DNA of 64,000 bases from Hymenobacter metallicola (GTDB lineage: Bacteria > Bacteroidota > Bacteroidia > Cytophagales > Hymenobacteraceae), in the NCBI RefSeq assembly GCF_004745645.1, contig NZ_SRMB01000005.1, positions 390,791-454,790 of the forward strand, written 5' to 3'. The notes below the pieces were generated by a model, which had not been told where the DNA came from, did not search any database, and worked only from the letters and a program-made list of their open reading frames with translations. Positions 18,561 through 27,688 of this stretch are shown one piece after another. The first letter of the stretch is position 1; each line of letters starts with the position of its first letter. A program made the position numbers and the translations under genes.

Positions 18561-21500
18561 CTATTCCTCCACCGTCGTTTCTACTTCTTGAGTTTGCCCC
18601 TTGCGGATGCTTTCCAGCGCCACCTGCAGAATCTGGGTGCGCACGTTCAGTTCGCCGAGCTTGTTGTTGCGCCGGGTGGGGTTCACGCGGTTGGAGAGGA
18701 AGACGTACACCAGCTCCTGCTCCGGGTCGACCCAGAAGAAGGTACCGGTGAAGCCCGAGTGGCCGAAGCTGCTGGAGGAGGCGTCGTGGGCGGTATTGCC
18801 GGCGGGTTTGGCCGCTTGGCGGTCGAAGCCCAGGCCACGGCGGTTGCCTTGGTCGCAGAACTGGCAGCGGGTGTAGTCGGCCAGTACGTCGGCCTTGAGC
18901 AGTTGCTGCCCCCCGTAGTTGCCCCGCCAGGCATAGGCCTGCACCAGCTTGGCCAGGTCATTGGCATTGCCAAACAGGCCGGCGTGGCCCGAGAGGCCGC
19001 CGAGCAGGGCGGCCCCTTCGTCGTGCACGGTGCCGTGCAGCTGTTGCCGCCGGAAAAGCGAATCATACTCGGTGGGGGCAATGCGGCGGCGCGCAAAGCG
19101 CCGGGTGGGGTTGAAGCCCAGCGTGGTAGCACCCAGTGGTTTGTAAATTTCCTGCTGCAGAAACTGGTCGAAAGGCTGGCCGGTAATCTGCTTGACCAGC
19201 AGCGGGTAGAGGTAAAACGACAAGTCGCTGTAGACGTAGCCCGGCTTCTCGTTCAGCGGCGACTCCCCAATTTGCTTGACCAGCTGCTCGGGCAAGTCCT
19301 TACGGGCCCAGAGCTTGGTGGCTACCTGCAACGGGAAGCGGGCCGAGGAATCAGCCCGGAAGTAGCGGCGGCTGAGCTGGGCATCGGCGGCGGGCTTCTT
19401 GCTGGGGTCGGGCTTGCTGAAGCCGGCAAACAGGCGGGCAAAGAAGCCCTTGGGCTGGGTGTAGCCCTGCCAGAACGGAATCCAGGCCTTGAGCCGGGCC
19501 TGGTGGGCCAGCACGTCGCGCAACTTTAAATCCTGCTTGTTGGTGCCTTTGAACTGGGGGAAGTAGTCGCCCAGGGTCTTGTCGGGGCTGAACTTGCCTT
19601 GTTCCTGCAGTTTCATCAGGGCCGGTACGGCGGCCGAAACCTTGGTCAGGGAAGCCAGATCGTAGAGGTCGGTGTTGCGCACGGGGCGGCTGGGCTTGCC
19701 GGCCTGGGCCGGGGCATCGGCAAAGCTGTGAGTGCCGTAGCTTTTGTGCAGTACCACCGTGCCGCGCCGGGCAATGAGCACCTCGCAGCCGGGCATGGCA
19801 CGGGCCGCCAGCGCTTGGTTCACGATAGAGTCGACGCGGGCTTCCAGGGTGTTGTTCATGTTCACGTCCTCCGGAAAGCCGTAGCGCAGGCGCAGGCCGC
19901 CGGTGGTGGTCAGGCCGAAGCCGCGGCTGTACTTGTCGGTCACCGTCACGGGCAGCTTGCCGGTAGCGCCAAGGCCGCCGAAAATCACCTGGGCGGTTAT
20001 TTCCTGGGCATTCTTGCTTTCCTGGTAGGCCAGCAGCACCGCGTCGGCCCGGTCCAGGTCGCGCACTTTCGCCACGGCATACGCATTGCCGAATACACTC
20101 ACGACCACGCGCTGCCTGGCGCTGGTCAGCTCCCGCAGCAGCAGGTTGGTTTCGGGCGTCACGCCGAAGCTGGTGGCGGGCAAGCGGCCCAGGTTGTTGA
20201 TGCCGACCAGTAACGTGTTGTAGCGCTGCAGCGTGGTCCGCATCTGGGTCAGCTCGTCCAGGCTCGCCGTGGCCGACAGCCAGTAGTGGTCGGCCGGGGC
20301 GTAGTCGGCCACCAGGCGCTGGAAGTCGGTGGTGTCTTTGGTGCCGATGGTGAGCGTAGCCAGGCGCAGGGTATCGAGGCGTTGCAGGGGCAGAAAGCTT
20401 TTCTGGTTGCGCAGTACCGTCACGCTCAGGGCCGAGAGCTTCTGGCTTAGCGCCTGCGCGTGCACCGGGTTAAGGTCCTGGTACAGGTTGCCCAGCTCAA
20501 TGGGGCGGTACTTGTCGAGCCCGGCCCACTGTTTCAGGGCCAGCACCTTGCGGCAGCGGGCATCAATATCCTCCTGCTTGAGTTGACCCGCATTGATGGC
20601 GGCGCGCACCATTTTCAGAGCCAGCGGAATGTTCTTCGAAAACTCCAGAATGTCATTGCCCGCCAGCAAAGCACGCAGATCGGCCTCGCCGGGCGGATAC
20701 TTGCTAATCACGCCCTTCATGTTCATGGCGTCGGTGAAAATCACGCCCTGAAAGCCCAGCTGCTGTTTTACCATACCCGTCACAATGGGTTTGGAAAGCG
20801 TGCTGGGCATGCCCGTGCTGTCGAGGGCCGGAATGTTGAGGTGGGCAATCATAATACCGCCCAGGCCGCGGCGCATCAGGTCCCGGAACGGAAACAGCTC
20901 CAGGGTATCGAGCCGGCGCCGGTCCACGCGCACCACGGGCAGGGCCAGGTGGGAGTCGGTATCGGTGTCGCCGTGGCCGGGGAAGTGCTTGGCCACGGCC
21001 AGCACGCCCGCATCCTGCATGCCGCGCATGTAGAGGTAGCTCTTCTCGGTTACGTTTTCGCGCTGCTCGCCCCAGCTGCGGAAGCCAATGACGGGGTTGG
21101 CCGCGTTGTTGTTTACATCGACCACCGGCGCGAAGTTGACGTGCATGCCCAGGCGCTTAAACTGCCCGGCTACTTCCTGGCCCATGTCATAGAGCAGCTG
21201 GTTTTCGCGGATGCCGCCCAGGCTCATCTGGTAGGGGAAGCGCACCACGCTATCCAGGCGCATGCCCGTGCCCCACTCGGCGTCCATGGCCACCAGCAGC
21301 GGCACTTTGCTCTGGCTCTGGTAGCGGTTCAGCAGCTTGCTCTGCCGCACCGGGCCGCCCTGGAAAAAGATGAGTCCCCCGATACCGTACTGCTGAATCA
21401 GGGTCGAAATGGAGTCTTCGTCGATGCGCTTCCGGTTGGAATAGGCCGCTACCATAAACAGCTGGGCCACGCGCTGGTCGGGCGTGAGGGTTTTCATCAC

Positions 21501-21848
21501 CGAGTCGACCCAGGGGGAAGAGCTCAGCTGGCGGGCAAAGGGCACGGGCTGAGCACCCCGGGGCCTGGCGGCTCCGGCCGCTTTGCCCGCCGGAGCCGCC
21601 GCCGGTTTGGCCGTGGCAGCCTGGCGGGCCTGGGCCCGGGCGGCGGCAGCTTTCTTAGCCGCCTGGGCTTCCCGGTAATCCAGGATTTCCTGGCGCCGTC
21701 GGGCGGCGGCACTTTGCTGGGCGCGGCGGGCAGCGGCAGAAACCTTCTTTTGGGCAGCGGGCTTTTTACGGCGCTGGGCGGCGCTGTCGGCGGGGCTCAA
21801 CAACACCAGTAGCAGCCACAGAAACGAGAGGAAGCGGGCAAAAGACAA
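18561..21848 (-). CDS. GH3 beta-N-acetylhexosaminidase-like domain fused to beta-lactamase-fold serine hydrolase
   Basis: This 1095-residue secreted protein begins with a signal peptide (LLSPADSAAQ) and a ~90-residue Lys/Arg/Ala-rich linker. Residues ~110-650 form a GH3 domain with the NagZ-like segment KHFPGHGDTDTDSHLALP (catalytic His/Asp dyad) and FTDAMNMKGV. Residues ~690-1070 are a class C beta-lactamase/DD-peptidase fold with SLTK (SxxK), YSD in place of YxN, and HSGFTG near the end. The fusion is known in Bacteroidota and points to peptidoglycan or GlcNAc-glycan processing in the periplasm or on the surface. Which substrate is real cannot be read; it is a single gene on its strand. Confidence 0.9.
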   Translation of the reverse strand: MSFARFLSFLWLLLVLLSPADSAAQRRKKPAAQKKVSAAARRAQQSAAARRRQEILDYREAQAAKKAAAARAQARQAATAKPAAAPAGKAAGAARPRGAQPVPFARQLSSSPWVDSVMKTLTPDQRVAQLFMVAAYSNRKRIDEDSISTLIQQYGIGGLIFFQGGPVRQSKLLNRYQSQSKVPLLVAMDAEWGTGMRLDSVVRFPYQMSLGGIRENQLLYDMGQEVAGQFKRLGMHVNFAPVVDVNNNAANPVIGFRSWGEQRENVTEKSYLYMRGMQDAGVLAVAKHFPGHGDTDTDSHLALPVVRVDRRRLDTLELFPFRDLMRRGLGGIMIAHLNIPALDSTGMPSTLSKPIVTGMVKQQLGFQGVIFTDAMNMKGVISKYPPGEADLRALLAGNDILEFSKNIPLALKMVRAAINAGQLKQEDIDARCRKVLALKQWAGLDKYRPIELGNLYQDLNPVHAQALSQKLSALSVTVLRNQKSFLPLQRLDTLRLATLTIGTKDTTDFQRLVADYAPADHYWLSATASLDELTQMRTTLQRYNTLLVGINNLGRLPATSFGVTPETNLLLRELTSARQRVVVSVFGNAYAVAKVRDLDRADAVLLAYQESKNAQEITAQVIFGGLGATGKLPVTVTDKYSRGFGLTTTGGLRLRYGFPEDVNMNNTLEARVDSIVNQALAARAMPGCEVLIARRGTVVLHKSYGTHSFADAPAQAGKPSRPVRNTDLYDLASLTKVSAAVPALMKLQEQGKFSPDKTLGDYFPQFKGTNKQDLKLRDVLAHQARLKAWIPFWQGYTQPKGFFARLFAGFSKPDPSKKPAADAQLSRRYFRADSSARFPLQVATKLWARKDLPEQLVKQIGESPLNEKPGYVYSDLSFYLYPLLVKQITGQPFDQFLQQEIYKPLGATTLGFNPTRRFARRRIAPTEYDSLFRRQQLHGTVHDEGAALLGGLSGHAGLFGNANDLAKLVQAYAWRGNYGGQQLLKADVLADYTRCQFCDQGNRRGLGFDRQAAKPAGNTAHDASSSSFGHSGFTGTFFWVDPEQELVYVFLSNRVNPTRRNNKLGELNVRTQILQVALESIRKGQTQEVETTVEE

Positions 21849-22459
21849 GATAGGGCGCGGATAAGTGAGACGGCGAATTTACGGGAATGCACGGCTTCCC
21901 GATTTTCGGGCCGCCAAAGGGCCGCAAGCTGCTTAATGCTCGGAGTGCTGCCAGGCAAGGATGTGCGTACGAGCAGCAAGCCAAAGCTGTGTCGGTAAGT
22001 TGAATCGTTGCTTTTTAAACAGCTGATATAAAGTAATTTATTATTGCGTTAATAGACGCAAATAGGCTAGTCTTTTTTGCAGGGCTTCCGTACATTTAGC
22101 CAGAGCAGGATTCTGCGGGTACACTTGGCTTTTGCGGCTGAGTCGTACAGCAAGCTTCTTCCCCTTAGCCGTCGCCTGAGCAACTCCACCCTGCCACGCC
22201 CCGACCCGCACCAGTCGGTGGCCCGCGCCCAGTGCTGCCTACTGGTGGTAAGCTGCTACTCAGCAGCACAGCACCCCACCTCACCTATTGTTACTGCCGC
22301 TTAGCGGCCCGTGTTGGGCCGCCAAGTCGGCTGCGCTATGCCTTAGCCGTTCCGGCCAGCCGCCGCCGGGTCTGACTTGGCTTGCTGCCCGCCCGAAGCA
22401 GCCCACCTATTGCCGCCAGACGCTTTCTATTCTTTTCTCACCCTATCTATTCTTTCTCA
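21849..22459. promoter_or_regulatory. Long intergenic/leader region before the GH5 gene
   Basis: No gene is convincing in these 611 bases. TTGCGT/ACGCAA (22044-22049, 22056-22061) is a short inverted repeat beside TAGTCTTTTTTG (22067-22078), a loose -7 element. If transcription starts there, the GH5 leader is ~370 nt. It contains GCGGCCC/GGGCCGC (22304-22322) and the distant pair GCCAAGTC/GACTTGGC (22321-22328, 22374-22381). Confidence 0.35.
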
Positions 22460-24175
22460 ATGAAAACTTTTGAAACAACCTTCTTTGGCCGGTGCGGTGC
22501 CGGGGCTAAAACCCTGTTGCTGGGTCTGGCTTGTGCCAGCAGCCTCGGCGCTACTGCCCAAACAACGACACCGGTGCAGCAATACGGCCTGCTGAAAGTA
22601 GCCGGCAACAAGATTGTGGATAAGAACAACCAACCCGTGAGCCTAGCCGGCAACAGCCTGTTTTGGAGCAACGACGGCTGGGGCGGCGAGAAATACTACA
22701 CGGCCAACACGGTCGGCTGGCTCAAGAATAACTGGAATGCCAAAGTGGTGCGCGTCGCTATGGGGGTGGAAGACAGCGGTGGCTACATCAGCAATCCGGC
22801 AGGCAACCGGCAGAAGGTGAAGACGGTGGTAGATGCGGCCCTGGCCCAGGGCCTGTACGTCATCATCGACTGGCATTCTCACCACGCCGAAAGCTACCAG
22901 GCGCAGGCCATTGCCTTTTTTCAGGACATGGCCCGCACCTACGGCAGCACGCCCAACGTTATCTACGAGGTGTATAACGAGCCCCTGCAGGTTTCCTGGA
23001 CCGGGGTGGTGAAGCCCTACGCCGAAGCCGTGGCCGGGGCCATCCGCGCCATCGACCCCGACAACCTGATCATCGTCGGCACGCCCACCTGGTCGCAGGA
23101 TGTGGACGTGGCGGCCAGCAGCCCGATTACGCGCTACTCCAACATTGCCTACACCCTGCACTTCTACGCCGCCACCCACAAGCAAAGCCTGCGGGACAAA
23201 ACCCAGGCGGCCCTCAACCGGGGCGTGGCCGTGTTTGTAACCGAATACGGTACTACCGAAGCCTCCGGCAACGGCTACGTCGATGCCGCTTCCACCCAGG
23301 AATGGATGTCGTTCCTCAAGCAAAACAGCATCAGCCACGCCAACTGGTCCTTCAACGACAAAGCTGAATCGTCCTCGGCCCTGAAGCCCGGCACCAGCCC
23401 CACGGCGGCCTGGTCGGATGCCTTTCTGACCCCATCCGGTTCCCTGGTGAAGGGCTACATTCAAAACTGGAACGGCACGACTACCGGTGGTGGGGGTGGA
23501 GGCGGCGGCACAACTCCGCCGCCCGCCACGGGCACCGTGGTGCAGGCCGAAAGCTACCAGGCCATGGCCGGGGTGCAAACCGAAACGACCTCCGACACCG
23601 GCGGCGGCCTGAACGTGGGCTGGCTGGACCCCGGCGACTGGATGGTCTACTCCGTGAACATTCCCACGGCCGGCAGCTACCTGATTCAGTACCGCGTAGC
23701 CAGCCCCAGCGGCGGGGGGCGCATCAGCCTGGAGCAGAACTCGGGCACCACCCAGCGGGGCACCGTGAACGTGCCGGCCACGGGCGGCTGGCAAACCTGG
23801 ACCACAGTTTCGCATACCGTGACCCTGGCCGCCGGCCCGCAGGATATTGCCATTGGCGTGCCCGCGGGCGGCTTCAACATCAACTGGTGGAGCTTCAGTC
23901 CCGCCCCGGCCAGCCGCACGACGACCGTAACGACGGAAGCTGTATATCCCAATCCGGCCCAGAGTCAGGTGGTGGTCAGCGTACCGGCGGCCACGGGTGC
24001 GGTGCAGCTCACGATTCTGGATTCCGAGGGCCACGAGCTGAGCCGCCGCAGCATTCGGGGCACGGCGGCGGGCCAGCAAGTAGCCCTGCCCGTAGCCGGC
24101 CTCGAACCGGGCGTGTACCTGGTGCGCATCGTCCAGAACGGGCAGGTAGAAACCCGGCGCTTTGTGAAGGAGTAG
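22460..24175 (+). CDS. Secreted GH5 endoglucanase-like enzyme with CBM6 and T9SS sorting domain
   Basis: The start MKTFETTFFG fits a signal peptide ending at GATAQ, giving 571 residues. Residues ~35-335 are a GH5 cellulase-type domain with IYEVYNEP (acid/base Glu174) and FVTEYGT (nucleophile Glu262). A Gly-rich linker (TTTGGGGGGGG) leads to a CBM6-like module (~355-478: VVQAESYQAM, GWLDPGDWMVYSVN). The last ~80 residues (VYPNPAQSQVVV ... VYLVRIVQNG) are a T9SS type A sorting domain, so the enzyme is exported and attached to the surface or released. It should cut beta-1,4-glucans or related chains; the subfamily is not resolved. A strong terminator follows. Confidence 0.93.
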   Translation: MKTFETTFFGRCGAGAKTLLLGLACASSLGATAQTTTPVQQYGLLKVAGNKIVDKNNQPVSLAGNSLFWSNDGWGGEKYYTANTVGWLKNNWNAKVVRVAMGVEDSGGYISNPAGNRQKVKTVVDAALAQGLYVIIDWHSHHAESYQAQAIAFFQDMARTYGSTPNVIYEVYNEPLQVSWTGVVKPYAEAVAGAIRAIDPDNLIIVGTPTWSQDVDVAASSPITRYSNIAYTLHFYAATHKQSLRDKTQAALNRGVAVFVTEYGTTEASGNGYVDAASTQEWMSFLKQNSISHANWSFNDKAESSSALKPGTSPTAAWSDAFLTPSGSLVKGYIQNWNGTTTGGGGGGGGTTPPPATGTVVQAESYQAMAGVQTETTSDTGGGLNVGWLDPGDWMVYSVNIPTAGSYLIQYRVASPSGGGRISLEQNSGTTQRGTVNVPATGGWQTWTTVSHTVTLAAGPQDIAIGVPAGGFNINWWSFSPAPASRTTTVTTEAVYPNPAQSQVVVSVPAATGAVQLTILDSEGHELSRRSIRGTAAGQQVALPVAGLEPGVYLVRIVQNGQVETRRFVKE

Positions 24176-24194
24176 GCGCCCAGGGTACTGACCA

Positions 24195-24231
24195 AAAAAG
24201 CCCGCCGTATGCTTTATACGGCGGGCTTTTT
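24195..24231. terminator. Bidirectional intrinsic terminator
   Basis: A 16-bp stem (AAAAGCCCGCCGTAT/ATACGGCGGGCTTTT) with a 5-base loop and A/T tracts lies between the convergent GH5 and PhoD-like genes. Confidence 0.88.
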
Positions 24232-24271
24232 AGCGGGCTATTACCAGAATTCAACCTTGTGGGTAAGAATA

Positions 24272-25282
24272 TTACTTCACTTCGAATTCCTCGGTGTAGA
24301 ATACTTTCCCGTCTTCGCCTTTCAGCGTCGCGGTGGCCAGGAGCTTCTTGCCCTGCTGCCGGAAGCGTAGCAGCCCGTAGTGCTTCTGATTTACGAGGGG
24401 GCCCACGCGGTACTGGTTTGCCTCGCCCGTATTCTGGCTGGCCGGGTGGGTCAGGCCGCTGGAGGTGATTTCGTAAATCGGGTGCTTCTGGCCGGCCAGG
24501 GTCAGCTTGGATACTTCACCAATGTGCCGGTCGCCGCTGATGAGCAGTACGCCCTTGGCCTTGCTCGAAATCAACAGGTCGAGCAGGCGCTGGCGGGCGG
24601 CCGGAAAGTTGGCCCACTTCTCATAGGGGTGCTGCTGGGGCAAAAACTGAATACCCGAACCCAGGATGTGCACGTCGGCATCGGAGCCCGTGAGCTGCTG
24701 CTGTAGCCACTGCCACTGCGCTTCGCCCAGAATGTCGCCGGTGGGGTTGGGCAGGTAGGCCCGGTCGGCGCCGCGCTGCAGCTCGTCCTGAAAATACCGG
24801 TCGTCGAGCAGAATCACCTTCACTTTTTTGCTGCCGGCCTGGTAGGTGTAGGCCGCGTAGATGCCTTCCTGCTGGCGGCGGGCACTGGTTGGGGGCTCCT
24901 GCAAAAAATCCAGGGCCAGCTGCTGACTTTCCTTTTTGAAAGGGTATTCCTTGCCCGCGTCGTTGCGGCCGTAGTCGTGGTCGTCCCAGGTACCGATGAT
25001 GGTAGGCACCTGCTGGCGAAACTGCTGGTAGGCCGGCAGGTTGAACTGCGTCGTATACTTGCCCTTGAGCACCTGCATATCGTCGGTGTCGCCGTAGATA
25101 TTGTCGCCGAGCCAGATCCAGACGTTGGGCTGGTCGCGGGCAATATCGTCCCAGAGCGGCTGGGGCAAATCGATGCGGTTGCAAGAGCCAAAGGCCAGCG
25201 TCAGCTCCTTCTTTTTCTGGGCCCGAGCCGTGGTGCCACCCAGCAAGGCGGCGCTCAGCAGGAGCAGGAGGGATTTTTTCAT
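24272..25282 (-). CDS. PhoD-like alkaline phosphatase/phosphodiesterase
   Basis: The 336-residue protein starts with a signal peptide (MKKSLLLLLSAALLGGTTARA). Metallophosphatase motifs of the PhoD family follow: GSCNR, WLGDNIYGDTD, GTWDDHDYGRND and ISGDRHIGEVSK, which supply the metal ligands. PhoD enzymes release phosphate from phosphomono- and diesters in the periplasm or outside the cell. The protein lacks the N-terminal Ig-like domain of the Bacillus enzyme, as is usual in Bacteroidota homologues. It is a single-gene unit, divergent from the gene at 25504. Confidence 0.9.
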   Translation of the reverse strand: MKKSLLLLLSAALLGGTTARAQKKKELTLAFGSCNRIDLPQPLWDDIARDQPNVWIWLGDNIYGDTDDMQVLKGKYTTQFNLPAYQQFRQQVPTIIGTWDDHDYGRNDAGKEYPFKKESQQLALDFLQEPPTSARRQQEGIYAAYTYQAGSKKVKVILLDDRYFQDELQRGADRAYLPNPTGDILGEAQWQWLQQQLTGSDADVHILGSGIQFLPQQHPYEKWANFPAARQRLLDLLISSKAKGVLLISGDRHIGEVSKLTLAGQKHPIYEITSSGLTHPASQNTGEANQYRVGPLVNQKHYGLLRFRQQGKKLLATATLKGEDGKVFYTEEFEVK

Positions 25283-25413
25283 AGCGCAAAGATGCTACTT
25301 ACTCGGTGCTGCCGGCATGAAGAGTATGTTAAGCCTGCGAAAGCAGGTGCGTGTTTGGCTTGGTAGTTTGAACTATCCGCGAAAAGTTTCCCTCTCTAAA
25401 GCCAGAGCGGTCC

Positions 25414-25421
25414 TACTTTTG
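25414..25421 (+). promoter_or_regulatory. -7 promoter element of the gene at 25504
   Basis: TACTTTTG matches the TAnnTTTG consensus. The -33 part is poor. The predicted start lies ~75 bases before the ATG. Confidence 0.4.
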
Positions 25422-25503
25422 CACGGCCGCATACGCTGCCGGTGGTCCTGGCCGTTTTCAACCTCAGGATGCTTCTCCTTACCTTCTATTCTCTGCCGCT
25501 GTG

Positions 25504-26796
25504 ATGATTTCCGCTGCTTCTGCTCTACCAGCCGCCCCGTCGCGGTTTCGGCCCGTGTATCTGTTCCTCGTACTTGGGCTGTTGCTCACTCAGTTTGCCC
25601 AGGCCCAGCAACTGCGCGGGGTCGTCATTGACCAGGAAACCAACCAGGTATTACCCTTTGCCAGCGTATCAGTGCCCGGCACCACGCTGGGCACCACCAC
25701 CAATACCGAGGGCGAGTTTACCCTGCGCGTGCCCAGTCTGCCCGTAACCCTGCTGATTTCGGAGCTGGGCCACGTGCGCGACACCCTGCGCGTAACCTCG
25801 GCCGCCGAGCCCATCCGGGTGGCTTTGTCCACGGCCAATATCACGCTGCCCGAGGTAAAGATTGGCTCCTACGCCTTCCGCCTCGTCGATAGGGCCTTCC
25901 GCCAGCTACAGCGCAGCTACGGCAAGAAGTTCTACGGCAAGGCGTTCTACCGCCAAACGACCCGCATCGGCGGCGAGCCGACCGAGTTGCAGGAGGTGGT
26001 CTGGAATGTGAAGTCGACCACGGCCCGCATCGAGGGCACCGCCATTGCCCAGGGCCGCTACGCCGCCAAGCAGAGCCTGACCAGCTTCAGCAACTTCTCG
26101 CTCTACACCAAGTCCTACGGCCTCTACGACGCCAACGCCGACACGACCAAGTCGCTGGCGCTGCTGAGCCCCAATGCCGTGAAAAACTACTTGCTCGAGC
26201 TCAAAGGCATTGTGGCCGGGCCCGACAGCACCAAGGGCGGCATTGCCGAAATCGACTTTGAAACCCGCCCCGAACTCACCAAATACAAGGCCCAGGGCAC
26301 GGTCTGGATTGACGTGGACAGCTACAAAGTGGTGCGCTACCGCATGACGACCCCCAACTTCACGGCCTCGACTTCCAACATCAACCAGAAGTTCCGCAAC
26401 ACCAAGCTCGACATTGAAATGTCGTTCCAGAACTCGACCGAGGAAATTGCGCCCCTGGAATACATGAAGGTAAACCTGTCCGCCGAGCTGACTTCGCCCG
26501 GTAAGCCCGCCACCCCGCTCACCGTGTCGTCGTTCACCTTTTTCTACGACACCAGCACCACGCCCACCAGCATTCCCTACGCCCGCGTGAGTGTGCAGGA
26601 CCGCGACCTGGAGGCCATCAAGAGCATTAAGTACAACCCCGAGTTCTGGGCCAACAATCCGGTGGTAAAGCGCACTCCGGTGGAAGATGAGGTAATTCAG
26701 TCGTTCGAGAAGAAAGGCGCTTTCGGCACAATGGTGCCCAAAGCGGCGGCCAAGCCCGATGTACGCATCGACAGCAATGGCCGCGTTGTCAAGTAA
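25504..26796 (+). CDS. Carboxypeptidase-D regulatory-like domain protein, secreted
   Basis: I start at ATG 25504 (430 residues) after the GTG at 25501. A signal peptide (LTQFAQAQ) is followed by a carboxypeptidase-D regulatory-like domain (LRGVVIDQETNQVLPFASV, GTTTNTEGEFTL; ~35-115). The remaining ~310 residues match the DUF5686-like/periplasmic part found in many Bacteroidota outer-membrane proteins (RAFRQLQRSYGKKFYGKAFYRQ). There is no barrel, so it is a short relative. Its function is unknown; an envelope or adhesion role is an inference. Confidence 0.75.
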   Translation: MISAASALPAAPSRFRPVYLFLVLGLLLTQFAQAQQLRGVVIDQETNQVLPFASVSVPGTTLGTTTNTEGEFTLRVPSLPVTLLISELGHVRDTLRVTSAAEPIRVALSTANITLPEVKIGSYAFRLVDRAFRQLQRSYGKKFYGKAFYRQTTRIGGEPTELQEVVWNVKSTTARIEGTAIAQGRYAAKQSLTSFSNFSLYTKSYGLYDANADTTKSLALLSPNAVKNYLLELKGIVAGPDSTKGGIAEIDFETRPELTKYKAQGTVWIDVDSYKVVRYRMTTPNFTASTSNINQKFRNTKLDIEMSFQNSTEEIAPLEYMKVNLSAELTSPGKPATPLTVSSFTFFYDTSTTPTSIPYARVSVQDRDLEAIKSIKYNPEFWANNPVVKRTPVEDEVIQSFEKKGAFGTMVPKAAAKPDVRIDSNGRVVK

Positions 26797-26811
26797 CGGA
26801 GTTCTGAACTG

Positions 26812-26856
26812 CCCACAAAAAAGCCCCGGAAGCAACCTCCGGGGCTTTTTTGTGGG
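26812..26856. terminator. Bidirectional intrinsic terminator
   Basis: A 19-bp perfect stem (26812-26830 with 26838-26856) of A-tract, GCCCCGGA and partner lies between convergent genes. Confidence 0.9.
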
Positions 26857-26875
26857 GTAATGCAAGCTTCTTGCG

Positions 26876-27592
26876 CTACGGATTAGTGCTCCACATGCCG
26901 GCTTCCTTGATAAAGATGCGGCGGCTGAGCTTGAGCTGGGAAATAATGAACTCGGCCAGGTCCTCGGGCTGCATCACCTTTTCGGGGTTGCCGTCGGTCA
27001 GGTTGTTGCCGATGGCCAGCTCGGTGGCTACGGTGCTGGGCGTCAGGGCCGACACCCGGATATTCTGCTTGCGTACCTCCTGCATCAGCGACTCGGTGAG
27101 GCCCAGAATGGCAAATTTGGAGGCGCTGTAGGCACTGGTCGTAGCCGCCCCGCGCTGGCCGGCGGTAGAGGCAATGTTGATAATGTCGCCGGTTTCGCGG
27201 GCTATCATCTGGGGCAGCACGGCCCGGGTGGTGTAGTAGGTGCCCAGCAGGTTTACCTGAATGATATGCTCCCACTCGGCCGGCTCCATATCGACGAGCT
27301 TGGCAAAAGTGCCGATGCCGGCGTTGTTGATCAGGATGTCGATGGTGCCCAGGGCTTCCAGAGCCTGGGCCACGGCGGCTTCTACGGCGAGGCGGTCGGC
27401 TACGTCGGCCGTGACGACCACGGCTTTCACGCCCAGCGCCTCAATTTCTTGGGCTACTTCCCGCAGCTGGCTTTCGGTGCGGGCCAGCAGGGCCACATGT
27501 ACGCCTTCCCGGGCCAGGGCTAGGGCTACGGCCCGGCCAATTCCTTTCCCGGCTCCCGTTACCAGGGCTGTTTTTCCGGCTATTGCTTGCAT
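26876..27592 (-). CDS. Short-chain dehydrogenase/reductase (3-oxoacyl-ACP reductase-like)
   Basis: Starting at MQAIAGKTALVTGAG gives 238 residues, the normal SDR length; the upstream extension is not SDR-like. The classical motifs are the Rossmann TGAGKGIG, NNAGIG, a Ser in ASTAGQRG and YSASK (YxxxK), which is the catalytic set. The C-terminal part (STVATELAIGN) is typical. These NAD(P)H enzymes act on ketoacyl or other carbonyl substrates in the cytoplasm; the exact substrate is not readable. It is transcribed alone. Confidence 0.9.
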   Translation of the reverse strand: MQAIAGKTALVTGAGKGIGRAVALALAREGVHVALLARTESQLREVAQEIEALGVKAVVVTADVADRLAVEAAVAQALEALGTIDILINNAGIGTFAKLVDMEPAEWEHIIQVNLLGTYYTTRAVLPQMIARETGDIINIASTAGQRGAATTSAYSASKFAILGLTESLMQEVRKQNIRVSALTPSTVATELAIGNNLTDGNPEKVMQPEDLAEFIISQLKLSRRIFIKEAGMWSTNP

Positions 27593-27688
27593 CGCAAATG
27601 AGTTGAAATGAATGATAGGGTTGTATAACCGGGAACGGGCGTTGGGGTTGTCGGCTGGCAAAAGAAAGGTAGATTTCAGCCCGCCGGG

